From Silurus meridionalis (lineage: Eukaryota; Chordata; Actinopteri; Siluriformes; Siluridae): 64,000 nt of DNA. Within the stretch, counting starts at the first letter, position 1. Every line of letters begins with the position of its first letter. The translations under genes and the position numbers were made by a program. This document shows, one piece after another, positions 46,071-58,700 of the stretch. The stretch spans positions 16,588,164-16,652,163 of the forward strand of contig NC_060906.1 of the NCBI RefSeq assembly GCF_014805685.1. Direction: 5' to 3'. The notes below the pieces were generated by a model. It did not search any database. It was not told the DNA's origin and was given only the letters and a program-made list of their open reading frames with translations.

Positions 46071-46780
46071 TTCACTCGGTGGGGGTGCGGCTAACTTTCA
46101 CAGCCGGAATCGCACTACTGTATATACTCTCTTCTCTTCCCTTCCTTTCTCTTCCCACACGGTGTGTTTACTGAACCCACCCCTGGGAGGATCTTGAAGA
46201 GCTTTATTGATTTAATGAAACTGGTCTTTGACAAGAGGGGAAAATCCGCCAAGAATTTCAGAAACCTCGTTTTCAGCGCCATCTAGCGGCCTGGATGACA
46301 GCACATGAGAGACTTCATACTTAACTCGGTGGATCCCAACCTCACACGCGTCCCTCTTCACAGAAACTACATCCTCGACCTAGTAGATCCCAAACTTACC
46401 CGTTATTTTCCACAAAGAAAACTTCGTCCTTGTCCTAACCTAGATCCCAAACTCACACCCATCTCTCTGCAGAGACTTCATCTTTAAGTTAATCTACACC
46501 AATCTTTCAAGATACTTTATCCTTCACCCAACGGATCCCAAACTCATCTCTCTAGACCGAAATGCAAGACTGATTTAAAAAAGAAACTTTCTGCAACCGT
46601 GTGATATGGATGCATTATTCATGTGATTTCTGAGGGTCATCGCTGTTGAAAGAGCTACTAGTGATTTTTTCTGGATGGCTGAATTGCTTTTCATGACTGA
46701 TATTTTCAACATGAACCTATGAAAAATTGTAGTATGAAAAAAAAAAGAAACAAATTGATTCCAGGATCATATTAAAAGCC
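46071..46780. other. Intergenic stretch between the acat2 start and the wtap 3' end
   Basis: Contains the acat2 5'UTR and a degenerate minisatellite at 46308-46560; otherwise nothing recognised. Confidence 0.5.
46308..46560 (+). repeat. Degenerate minisatellite, unit about 55 bp
   Basis: GAGACTTCAT...GTGGATCCCAACCTCAC recurs with GATCCCAA at 46332, 46386, 46443 and 46534 (spacings 54, 57 and 91, the last with a decayed unit between). Each unit also carries a CAGAGACTTCATC-like lead. Confidence 0.75.
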
Positions 46781-46786
46781 TTTATT
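46781..46786 (-). terminator. Candidate wtap polyadenylation signal
   Basis: TTTATT on the plus strand (AATAAA on the minus strand), about 580 bases after the wtap stop. Confidence 0.5.
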
Positions 46787-47362
46787 GATATTTGGTCAGT
46801 ACACGAAATGAATTGAAATCAGAATATGAATCCAACAAGATACATCTCTGAAAAACTACCCACAAAGTAAACAAAAACTCAGTTTTCCACGGGGATGAAC
46901 AGAAAATGTTTTTAATAATATTTATCAAGTAACTAAGGACATTCTGAAAAGCATAGCAAGTAAAGAACTTGCCTCCTGACTTAATTGGATTTTATGGTGC
47001 AACAGAACTTGTTTTATGACTTGTTTCAGTTTAATGAACAAAATGACACAAAAAGGTTGAGCTGCTATTAGAGCACATTTTAAAACCTTAAAACATCTGA
47101 TATTTATTCTCATGCTGCTCATTTGTTATTCAATTCTTGTACTGCTCAACATAATCAGCTATGTAATAATGCAAAATAACAGTTATGAATGGAAATGGCT
47201 AAAAAAACAAAAACCAAAAAAAAACAAAACATGTATATCTGATTTTTAATTCCTGAAGCAAAAACCCCCAACAAAAACTAACTGGCCTTACATGTGTGGC
47301 TTGTTTTTGCTCGCCATGAGTGTATATAAAAAAAACAAAATAAAACAAAAAAAATTAAAGGA

Positions 47363-49951
47363 TTACAAAACAGACCCTGTGGGGGGGTTGGAGGCAGTTG
47401 AAGCAGCAGCTGCAGAGTCCAGCCCATTGTGAGTGGTGTGGTGTGTGCCTGTTGTCCTGGTGCTCTTAGAGACAGCTGCAGCATCGTGGGAATCGGTGTT
47501 GGAGTCTGTGTCATTTGAGTGTTGAGTCATTGATGCCTCGCTGCCTGTCGGAGAGTCCACACTCTCATAACCTGCGCTCAGAGTCCCGTAGCCATCCCCT
47601 GTGCCATGGCTCACTGCACCCTCAGAGTGGTTTGACAGTTTGGCTCCTCCCCCATGGGCAGGACTGGAAGTACAGGGTGACCCTGGATAATCCTCATCTG
47701 CACTGCTTGCCTCCCGATATGGGCCAGAGCTGGACAAAGCTCTCTGGGTAGAGCCATTGGACGGACCATTGAAGACACGGCTGCAGTCTTTTGCCCCAGT
47801 GGAGTTGCTGGAGGGGGTCGTTTCAGGTTCAGCAGAAGGCTCGGTAGCGCTGGATGGAGAAGCAGCAGTCCTGCTTGGACCTGCGCCACTAGAGGTACCC
47901 ACAGCCTGTGTTTGCTGAGACAGCTGCTGCTTGGTTTCCTTCAGCTGCTGCTGGAGAACCAGGATAGTGCTCTGCATGCCTTCCACCTCCTCATCCAACT
48001 GAATGATAAAGTCGTTCAACTCTAAATAACAAAATATAGGAGTTTAAACAAAATCATAGGAACCTTTCTTGTCATGGTGGTGTGTCACAGACCGAAATAG
48101 ATCACACTAATTTGCATGTAATAAAACAAGAAGGCAAACTATGAATAATACATGTAAAAAGCAAGAATAAAAATCCCATTATACAAAAACAAAAAGTACT
48201 AATGGCAACTAATTTTTGTTTAACTACTATATAGACGATCTATTAACATTTAAGATATGCTTTTGAAATGTTAAATATAAAATAACATTGTTATAGACAT
48301 TTGAACTTGTGCCTGCTTAAATCAATATTAAAATCTCATCAGTCCATCTGCTAGTAACAGCAATCATTCCACATAAACTATTTATTTTATGCACTCTTTT
48401 CTGATAAAGTTCAAACAATTATTTCATATGAAATAGCAGAAAACAGTGGCAGACACACAAAACAAGGTTCCTGAACTTCTGCTTTTGTTTTTTTTTAATA
48501 ATAAAAAAATAAAATGAATTCCTCTCACCATCTTGGCTGCTCTTGAGCTCCTCGCTGTACTTTTTCTGCAGGGCAAGTTCAGCCTCCAGCTGGGCGATGC
48601 GACCCTGTGACAGCTGCCTGCCCAGCTCCTGGTTCTCCTGGATCAGCATGCGACACTTCGCCATCAGCTTCTTACCAGTCTGGCTGCAAGGGAGACAAGG
48701 CTAACATCACATGGTGAACAGAGCCACGAGCATAACAAGGATAGCTGGTGTAACTGCCGAGCAGCAGCAACACTACAGAATAAGATGCAGCACACCACAT
48801 TGGTCATTAATCAAATGATCCAAGAAATTCAAAATGGTATGTGGATGATGAACAATTACGAGAAGCCCTAAAATGTACCAGGCATAAATCAAAACTCTAC
48901 CAAACCATGGATTATTGACTGAACCAAAAGAATTCTCACAGTAACATTTGGCAGGTACCAATCAGAAATGCACACAAAGTCTAAAATATACAGGGTTTTT
49001 CCCCCTAAAGATGTTGTACCAGATCTCGGAACAGGTACCTAGCATTTTCACACAACACATCTATGTAAATACGTTGAACAGATATGTTTATTGTAAATTT
49101 GCCACAGTTGCTTAAGTTTGCTTTTTGTGTCAAATGCTACAAAATACCACGTGCCACACTCTGCCTACAGTATCCGAACAGTGAGGACCAAAACATAACA
49201 CTAACTTATACATTATGTTTTGTGGGTATAAACAGGGTCATCACAAGTTACGTAAAGGACATTTCGTTCGCAGGACTATTAGTAATATGCAAAAATAGAA
49301 ATGATGTAGATTAACTCTGCTGAACCTGTACCCCAGAAATAGTTGAACAGCAGTTTACAAAACAGTGGCAACACATTCTTAATTACTTTGCAAACATTTG
49401 ACTAGAGGAAGTTACACTGATGTAGAGAAGTTAACATACTCAGTGTAAAAAGGTGCTGTAGTAAGTGCTCCAAGCTAAACGTTAACGAGTATAAACGCAA
49501 CAGCGGCTGCTCAAAACCCTCTGACCAGAAAAAGAAATTCGAATCTTGGATAATGAAGATGAGAAGATAAATGTTTTGCTGAGATGATTACCGTGCAACC
49601 ATGTGTAATGTGCTCTAAAGCCATTATACCCTCAATTTAAATGTGCAAACATCACCTAAAGTATTAAACTTAATGGTGAAGCATCAAAAACATTGACACT
49701 GAACAGCGCTGTAACGAAAAGATTTCACAAGAAAAAACACCTACAAAATGCAATTGTATTGATAAAACTTTGGACCTTAATATTGTGATCAAAACGACAC
49801 AGCAGAATAGACATACATATAAACAGCTTTAGTAATCACCTAAGACACTTGGGCATTCACATTGAAATAAAAAGCTTGCACCTGCAGCAGTGTATTAGCA
49901 AATAGTCACATTAACACATCCTGTGTAAAGCCAATCATCATATCCATCCAT

Positions 49952-49987
<36 letters not shown>

Positions 49988-52900
49988 TACATACACCCAA
50001 ACACTGCTGTAAGTGCAAAGAGCATTTCCAAGAACAAACAACATAAACAAAGCAAAAAAATATAAAAACTATAAACACAAAGAAAAAGAGGAAAAGTTAA
50101 AACACTGTACCGTCTCTTGTACCAACGAGATGGTTGTTAAACAATGTCTCTGTAGACCACAGGGTCTTACTCTTTCCCCATAGTATTACATCAAAGGCTC
50201 CTCCCCCAGAGTCTTATGATCAATAACTCCTCATCACATTACATCACTCTACTGTTCCCCTCCCCCAGGTATTTCCTATTTTGGTTTTACCGAGAGTCTT
50301 AACAGTTCTACACTGATGGGGTAAAAGATGAAAAATATGCATGTGCAACATATTCTTTTGGGTCATTTTTAAATGTTCAATCAGTGACTTTTAGACTACA
50401 GTTCAATCAGCTCCAGAGCAAATGCCTTGCTCAAGTCTCTCTCAATGGCCGCCAACGATTTATTAGAGCAATCTGTCTAACATAGGCTGCTGGGGGGATG
50501 GAAGAAGGGTTTGTTTCCGCTGTGACCACCTCTTCAGGAACAGTCCCGATTCCTTCAGGCCTCTGTACCATGAGGGGGTGTGGGGAAGAGAAAGCTGAAA
50601 CAGAGTCACCTGACCAAAACTGGCTTTTCAGTTTCTGTTCTGTTTCACTTTTACATTACAGTATGATAATAGCAGCACAGAACAAGAGAAAAAAAGTGTC
50701 TTTCTGTGTTTTGCTTTTAAGTCTGAGTCTCGTTGTGAGCATATCATTTCAGTCTTCCCCCACCATTATTTGCACTCCTGCAGTGGAGAAAGTGAGGGGG
50801 TGAGTCAGGAAAGTCTTGACTTTTGTTTGGAGGGGGAGTTATTTTAGTTTACCTATCAGGTGTAAATTTCCAGGCACTCAATTCATTTTGGGCTTGCTCC
50901 AGTTTGTCTTTAGTCTGTTGCAGTTCAGCCTTCATTTTAAGGAAAAATAAGTTGATGGCTGGGTCCACCATGGAGGATCTCAGTTGAGCCACATTGGGTT
51001 GCTGCACTTGCTTCAGGTATTGGATCTGCGTCTGAATAGAGACAAACTGTGTTAGAAACTGAAAAATAATATCACTCACCTTTGTTATATAACAAAAAGA
51101 CCAACCCGAGGAAATTTAACTAATAATTTCTGCAAACAAATTAGTGTGGAAAACCTCATTTGTGCTCCTAAAAATATTGTACAGGCGGGTAAATAGAAAT
51201 TCATGTTAACTGCATTAACAGATTAAATAAAGCTTAAAAAAAAAAAAAACACAATGCAAAATATTACGGAACATCTACACAACACTAAAAGTTATAATTC
51301 TGTCAAAGCAGAACAAAAATACAACTGCATATGTCGTATTGCACAATATAATTTATATATATATATATAAATATATAATTTATATTTATTTATTCTTAGA
51401 GTTCACTACACAGTGAGCTTATTTATGAACTAACTTTCTTGGTACTGTTGTTTGGCATTAAACAGCTTGAAAATGTGCCCAAGCCAAGTAGAAATTGAGG
51501 AAAATTATTTCACCCTTTAAATGTTAGCAATTTGATATAAATCTTATCCCACCTCTACCTACAAAGTCTGACGAACCGAACTGTGGCCGGGGGAATTGTG
51601 TTGTAACAATACTGCATGCTTTAGACTCCAAAAAATATATTGGCCGGCAAACTGTTGAATGGTTGCCTTGTGTTTAGAAACTGCTCTGTAAACAAGAAAA
51701 AAAACTCTGCACAAAGTGTGAACCTAATAAGGTTTGTCCTTTCATATCAAAGCATTAAGACACCCCATAGGCAGCCTTTACAGTTAATATTTCTGCACTG
51801 TGGACTGATGCAACAAAAACATAACTGAAATAAATACAGAAAGTAAAGTACTTACTGTACATTCCTGCATTTCCTGTTCTTTTGTGGCCAGCCTCATCAC
51901 CAGGATGTTCTCTCTGCGTGCAGACTCTTGCTGTTGTTGCTTCAGCTTCTCCTCAGACTCCTTAAGACCAGTCACATCATTGGCTATGGACATGAAAGGC
52001 AATCACTTTATACGGCCCACAAAAACAATATATTAAACCTACAGCAAAGATTACATTATTAAAATCGATCGAACGTGTAACATTATGAACAGTTTGCTCT
52101 GCATCAATGCATGCAAGGAACACTATCAAAACTTACTTACAATTTAGATCAGCGTATTTTGCTTCGAGCACCTGGACATAGGCTTCATGCTGTTTCCACC
52201 TAAAGAGGTTGAGGGAAGTATTAAGAACATTTTCAATTACGTTAAAGGATTTCAAGAAGAAGAACAATACCAAACACAATATAGCCTTCCTTACCTTGCA
52301 CACAGCTCCTCCCTGGTCAGGGTCTTCATATCAGATTCACTAAGGCGAACCTGAAACAAAATAAATGTATTTATTAGCAGGCAGCACAGCAGCAGCTCTT
52401 TATTGGTCCTATTAGGAATTTGATTGCACAAATCAAGTACTGCATAAGAGTATTGCAAAAACAAAGGATGGAGACAGAGCAAGTATTTCAGCAGCCCACC
52501 AAAAAAAAAGGTTCTATACCACTCTTAAAAGAGAAAACACCCTAAAGGATGCTTTTGTGCTGTATTCTAAAGATTTGGATGCTCATGATGGTCAGAATAC
52601 AGTACAAAAGCACTGCTGCAACACCCTAGAAGAGTAATGCAGCAGTGCTTTTGTACTGTATTCTGACAAAATCACGAGCATCCAAATCTTCAGCATTTGT
52701 ACTAAAATATCTCTGCTCCTGTATCGAGACGCTGCATTGTGGAATTTCAGTCTCTAATTCTATGTAGGATCTCATTATTGAAGCTCAAATGCACAAGTAA
52801 GATTGTTGTACTGAGTATCAGTATGGGTGTGATTCAGCTGTCAGGATGAATCTGCAGTGCTGGAGTTACACAACAGCTCAATAAACAATAATGAATATTA

Positions 52901-53071
52901 AGTGAGTGACATTTCAGGCCAGATGCATCAGTGTCATTCATTTTTGCCCAATCAACAAAAATAGGTCCAAAAAAGGGCACAGTGGTGTAGTAATGCATGT
53001 AATACAGACTGACAGCCTGTCATTAGTGTGGTGATTTCAGTGCATGAACTATTGCTAAAATTGAAAGTGTG

Positions 53072-53144
<73 letters not shown>

Positions 53145-53400
53145 ATACACACACACACACATATATACACACCACACACACACAGCTGATATCAAAAACC
53201 ACTGTATCTAAAGAAGAATTGTCCATCTGGCACCTCATTTTAAAACACACAATCCCAATTTCTTTTACAGTAATTGTTTACATCTGGATCGCTTTGGGTG
53301 AGTGACAAATCTCTCAGTATAAGCATAATGAACGAGTGCACTTTTGCATGAACACCACTGCTTTACACACCTTCTTCGGGAGAGGTTCTTCATTAGTCAT
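47363..53400 (-). CDS. wtap: Wilms tumour 1-associated protein (Mum2/WTAP family), 7 coding exons
   Basis: Regulatory subunit of the nuclear m6A writer complex; it binds METTL3-METTL14 and directs it to nuclear speckles. Minus-strand coding exons: 53400-53371, 52350-52295, 52199-52141, 51983-51856, 51031-50853, 48683-48529 and 48021-47363. All junctions are GT/AG and in phase, for 421 residues (human 396). It starts MTNEEPLPKK. The central coiled coil carries NDVTGLKESEEKLKQQQQES, RRENILVMRLATKEQEMQEC, QIQYLKQVQQPNVAQLRSSM, DKLEQAQNELSAWKFTPD and RIAQLEAELALQKKYSEELK. The C-terminus is a Ser/Thr/Gly-rich disordered tail with LSAGYESVDSPTGSEASMT and ends GLDSAAAASTASNPPTGSVL. A non-coding 5' exon is likely, because an acceptor lies at 53408 just upstream of the ATG. 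Head to head with sod2. Confidence 0.96.
48684..50852 (-). other. Longest wtap intron (about 2.2 kb)
   Basis: AT-rich DNA with one CA microsatellite. No exon, RNA gene or element recognised. Confidence 0.6.
49958..49982. repeat. (CA)n microsatellite
   Basis: CA run followed by three CATA units. Confidence 0.9.
52570..52690. repeat. Inverted repeat (about 50-bp arms, 17-nt loop) in a wtap intron
   Basis: The left arm (AAGATTTGGATGCTCATGAT ... GCACTGCTGCA, 52570-52620) pairs with 52638-52690 with about 3 mismatches or indels. The phrase AACACCCTA also repeats directly at 52536-52544 and 52620-52628, so the structure may have arisen by inverted duplication or be a small MITE. Confidence 0.88.
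53073..53180. repeat. Compound (TA)n(CA)n microsatellite
   Basis: About 30 TA units then interrupted CA. Lies in wtap intron 1. Confidence 0.94.
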
Positions 53401-54550
53401 CTTGATCTCTGCAACAAAAAAAGAGAGGAAAAAAAGAATGAGAAATGAGCGTTACACACATTCGAGAAAAAGAAAAGAAAAAAAGCCACATCATGATTTC
53501 TGTCGGATTAAATTGCTACAAGTGCGTTCACACGTGTAAATGAAACCCGAAAAGTCGCCTCCTTCTCTACAATACAATGACTGCAAGCTTCGTGTGTGTG
53601 TGTGTGTGTGTGTTCCTCCTCTCAATCTACTAATCAATGGGCTATCCGCATCCCTGACGCGCTTTAACACTCTGGATAAAAACAATGTAACAAATAAAAA
53701 AAATAACCGACACAGAGTAAAGAGCAGTCCGCGATCATAAATCGGCTGCCCGCTCTGTTAGCGGTAACTCGGGTGTTAGCATTAGCATGGCTCCCGCAGC
53801 GCTGCAAAACAAGCGAACGAGCTGCAATCACACACCGAGTCCAAATTAGAAGCATTTTTACACACCGCTTCTCCACACATGCGCATAAAAGCCAACGGAG
53901 ACGCTTAGTTTGGCCCTATACAGCCTGGTCTCCAGCGACCTGTCGGCTTCGTGTGTATTATCAGTTTCTTTGCTGTCACAAAATGGCGGAAAAAAAGGGG
54001 GAAGAGACTCTCTGAGAGCAGCGCCGCTCTCCTCGCCCATGCTCTTCACAAACAACGCCGACCCGCACCGTGTGATTATACTTACACGTCCCCCCCCGGG
54101 TGAGACCAAGACGACCCTCGTTTCCTTAGTATACGGTTACGACTTCGCTCCACGGCCAACGTTATTGACGTGATATGAAATTAAAAGTGAAGAGGAAATG
54201 TGTTCGTTTCAGAGCGATCTCGGCGCGTCCGCCATCACCGAGGAAAAAAACGACGAGGCTCCGCCGCCGAGCATCGCGCGAGCCCTACTGGTTGCCATGC
54301 TCCTGTCCCGCACGCGAATCCTCCCCTCATCCAGCGACCTGATTGGCTGCATCGCCGACGAACGGCGCGTGAGCGCCATCCGCTGGCCAATCGGTGCACA
54401 GGGGGGGCGGGATTAGCCTGAAAACGGACAGGGTGGTGGGTGGGTTCGGCGAATGAACGCGACTGGAGGAAGCCAGTGCGCATGTGCTCATGGGTGACCA
54501 TACTTGTTGTCTTCGGCCATTAATAACAATAAAGGAAAATAACAACAAAA
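53401..54550 (-). promoter_or_regulatory. wtap 5' region and CpG island
   Basis: CpG-dense DNA at about 53900-54480 (for example CGATCTCGGCGCGTCCGCC and CGCCGACGAACGGCGCG) upstream of wtap, with CCAAT/ATTGG boxes at about 54341 and 54385. A non-coding first exon of wtap is expected inside. Small open frames here read through CpG-rich DNA and are not genes. A (GT)n tract sits at 53591-53611. Confidence 0.65.
53591..53611. repeat. (GT)n microsatellite
   Basis: Ten GT units near the presumed wtap first-exon region. Confidence 0.9.
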
Positions 54551-55726
54551 ATACCTGAGTCAACAGATCATCTATATATTAAAACCATAAAATGTACTGC
54601 ATCGACGCAACTAACGTTCACAAACAAGCAAGTAGCCCGTTTAGCTAACGGAACTAGCGAGATAGCTTTGATTAAAACAAACAAACAAACAAAAAAAAAA
54701 ACCAAGAAGCAGCCATCTAATGAATGATCTTAGTAAAATCCGGATTCGTTAAAGAAATGGTAATCGCACACATACACACCATCGCACATGGTACTGCCAG
54801 TCTCCTCCACGCTCAGCGCCCACACTCCGTCTGCTACAATCAAACGTGCAAGCAGTCCGCAAATCTCGCAATATAATTTTGATACTGTTTAAAGGTAAAA
54901 GCAGCGCGGAAGCACACGAATTAAACAAATAACAACAATAATAATAATAAACCAACGGGAGCAAAAAGACAACTAACAGTAATAGTTGCATTAAATTAAA
55001 ACGGAGTCGATTCGCTGATTTAAGCAGTAGGCAAGGAGAGTCGATTCCGTAAAATGAGTCGATTCTACACATGTTCGTGCATAAAGCGTTGTACAATTAT
55101 AACTATTAGCTTTATGGAAATATATCAGAACTCATGTACTTGTAGACATTCCAAGTCAATGCTTGAATATCCCAAGGCTAACGTTAATTTATCTTCAGAA
55201 ACTTTATATTTGGAAGTAACGAAGATTACACCTAAAATGACAAACATTATAGAGGTCTAGAAGCTCCTTGTCATTCATATTGTCATAATAAACAATAAAC
55301 GTCTCTTAAGTCATTTCCTGCCCTGTGTTGAATAAGAAAAAAACATATATTGTATTGAATCGACTCGTTATAAGAGTCGACACCTCCGTATATGGAATCG
55401 AGTAGTCGTATGGATTTTGAGCGCAGGCACGGGGGGGGGATTCAGGGGTTCATTACAAGCACCATGCGTACAGTGTTTAGAAATAAAATTAGCACAAATC
55501 TAAAAGCGCATATTAACTAAATATTTACTTTCAATTGTCACATTGTAGTGGTCGCGACACGAACAGTGTGCACTGTAATATTTTATGTTTTTACTCTCCT
55601 TCCTTAGTACACAAAATGGTACATTCCGGTCAGGTTCAAGTTGAAACTTCAAGGGCAGGTTAGACGTAAAGTCAGTGTTACGTAGTTAACGCTGTAGTTC
55701 TCTGAGCTAGACGAAGAATTGAGAGC
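54551..55726. other. Intergenic spacer between head-to-head wtap and sod2
   Basis: Mostly AT-rich. CpG-moderate sequence lies directly upstream of sod2 (55540-55726), presumably its promoter and 5'UTR. No TATA box is evident at a convincing distance. Several ATTCCGTAAAA / GAGTCGATTC phrases recur at 55000-55060 and 55350-55400. Confidence 0.5.
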
Positions 55727-58700
55727 ATGTTGAGCAGAATCGGACATGTTTGCAGGTAATGCCATAAATGTTGGCTAGACACGCAGAGTTGCAAAAGCCC
55801 TTAAAACATTGCTTTTTTTTTTTTGCTCGGTATTGCGTGGTATGTATTTATGGGCACTACGACATAAGCAGTTAGCCTGGCTAGCAGACGCCAGTAAATG
55901 TTGGCTAGTCACGCTGTTGCTATGTCCCATAGCGCAGGTTCTTTTCAACCCTTTATCCCTGTTTTGTTTTATTTTATTTTTATATTTCATTTAGTGTCAG
56001 TTGTTTAAAGAAAAGATCTGTTCCTTTAGATCCAGATTAGCAGTCTCTGGCTGGGATAGTATTGCAGCATGTAGATTAGTTAACAGAGAGTCAAGTATCT
56101 GAGGTCATGGTGCACAGTTTATTTTTTTTTTTTTTGAGGGTAGTGTTTGCACATAGGGATCCACCACTGATATGATCCTAATGGCATTCATCATCAACTG
56201 ACATAAATGCAGCTTCAAGACAAGTTGCATTTTTGTATGCACAGCCTGTATTTTGGTGCTAAACATCACACAGGTTGGCTTCATGCAAGAAGAAAGTATG
56301 GATTGTTCAAATGCAGCTTCGGTATTTTTTGCTGATACCCTGTAGATCCCTACACATTAGGGATCTGTTAAACCCATTCACACACACTTAGGTTGTTATT
56401 TATACTCTGACTAAACATATACCAGTGTTTGCAGTTAGGATCTGCAATTTATATATTAATAGGCATATATAAATCCATTTGGCATATTTTATTTGTGTGT
56501 ATGTACAGTCAACAGTTCAGATGTGCCTTTTCCTTCAGTGTTTCTGTATATTATTTATTTCATCAACATTGTACATATATACAGAAGACATCCAAACTAT
56601 GAAAGAACTCCTGGAATTATGTGGTAAACAACCCAGAAAATGGTTTATATTTCACATTTTTAGTAGCCACATTAGAATTTTTATTTTTATTTATTTTAGT
56701 TTTTATAACAGCTTGGCACACTGATAACATTCTCTCATCCAATTCAGCCATTAGTCACCGGAAATGGGTTTCACTTCAAAAATGTGCCTTGTTAAGTTAA
56801 TTTGTAGTGTTTATTGCCTTCTTCTAAGACCATCAGTTGTCTTGTGCAGAGGAAGGGTGAGTATAGAGTCGATAGCCCTATTAGTACTACTGTACAAATC
56901 CATATTATGGCAACGAACACTCAGTAAAGTAAAGAAAAAAAGACAGTCTGTCATTACTTTGGGAAATGGAAAGTAGTCATTCAGAAAAATCTTTAGCAAT
57001 TTAAATGTGTCTCCGAAGCCAATCTCATGAAGACGGTCAATCGAAAGAAAGACCAAGAGCTACCTCTGCTGCAGAGGATACGTTTTTGAAAATTTCCAGC
57101 CTCTGTCGATTTACATAAATGTTTCTCTAAGTTCATATTTCAACATCCACTGTTGAAAGGAGATTGTGCGAGTCAGGCCTTCATGGTCACACTGCAACAA
57201 AGAAACCATTACAACATGCAGAAGCAAGCCTGGGCCAACAAACACAAGGCATGGACATTACATCAGTAGAAAATTGTCTTTTGGTCTGATGAGTCCAAAT
57301 TTAAGATTATTTTCACTGCTGTGTCTTTGTTAAACATACAGAGGGTGAACGTAAAGTTCCTTCATGTGTGATTTCCACTGTAAAGCATGGAGGATTAGGG
57401 GTGTTGGTATAGAGGTGATTTGCTGGTGACACTGTTGGTAACAGTCAGACTTGAGGGCTACCACTTATTTTGCAGTGAAATGCCATCCCATTTGGTTTGC
57501 ACTTAGTGGGACCATAATTCATTTTCTTATTTTCTACAGTACAATGACCTCAAACACATGTCTTGGTTATGTAAGAGCTGAAATGAGAGTGATTGAGTGT
57601 GGTGCATTAGATAACCTGGCCTTCACAATTACATGATCTGAATCGTTGGAGTGAAGGAAAAGCAGCCAACAAGCACTCAACACCTCTGAAAACTCCAAGA
57701 TTTTGGGAAAACTATTCCAAGTTACTACCTTATGAGGCTGAGTGAGAGAATGCTAAGTGTGTGCAAAGCTGTCATCAAAGCAAAAAGTGGCTACTTTAAA
57801 GATTTGAAAGTATAAAACATATTCTGGGTTATTTACTGTAACATGTTTTTGTTTACTACGTAATTCCATAAGTGTTTGTTTATAGCTGGACGTCTTAAGT
57901 ATTAATGTATAATGTTGAATCCCACTTTTCAAGTCCCACAAACATTTTACCGCACAGTTGTCTATTTTTTTGCACACAACAACTAAACCTAAAATAAAAA
58001 CACAAGATTTTAATCAAATTCGTTATTTTTCATCATTTCATTTCTGTCCTGATGTTCATTGACTCTGTTAGGTGTGCTGCAGGCGTGAATCCCTTCCTGG
58101 GCATTTTGGCTTCCAGACAGAAGCACACACTTCCAGATCTGCCTTATGACTACGGTGCACTGGAACCTCACATTTCAGCTGAGATCATGCAGCTTCATCA
58201 CAACAAGCACCATGCAACATATGTCAACAACCTTAACGCTACCGAAGAGAAATATCAAGAAGCTCTGGCCAAACGTAAATCAGTTTTGATCATATTTTAA
58301 AGCCTTTTTTTATTTTAGCTTCCGGTGCACTGTTTCCTTGATTTTGTTTTCTCTGCGTTAACAATTGTGTACAGGTGATGTAACAACACAAGTGGCCCTT
58401 CAGGCAGCACTGAGGTTTAATGGTGGTGGTCATGTCAACCACAGCATCTTCTGGACAAACCTGTCTCCGAATGGTGGAGGAGAACCACAGGGTCAGAGAG
58501 GCTGTTCACTTTCTTTTGCACTTGTTCACTTTAGCAAGCTATTGTATAGCCCTATATATCCATTGTTACTAAAGTAACTATTTTAAAATGACCAAAAAAA
58601 TGCAAATACATGTTGAATTTTCTCCTAGGAGACCTAATGGAGGCCATTAAGCAGGACTTTGGCTCATTCCAAAGATGAAGGAGAAAATTACTTCTGCAAC

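Noticed and set aside
50498..50803. 101-codon plus-strand frame in a wtap intron
   Set aside because: No homology and no splice context; ordinary open frame in intronic DNA.
54198..54421. Two overlapping plus-strand frames upstream of sod2
   Set aside because: They read through the CpG island of the wtap promoter; no splice links and no family resemblance.
55756..58071. Coding exon inside sod2 intron 1
   Set aside because: The apparent protein similarity there is decayed Tc1 transposase.
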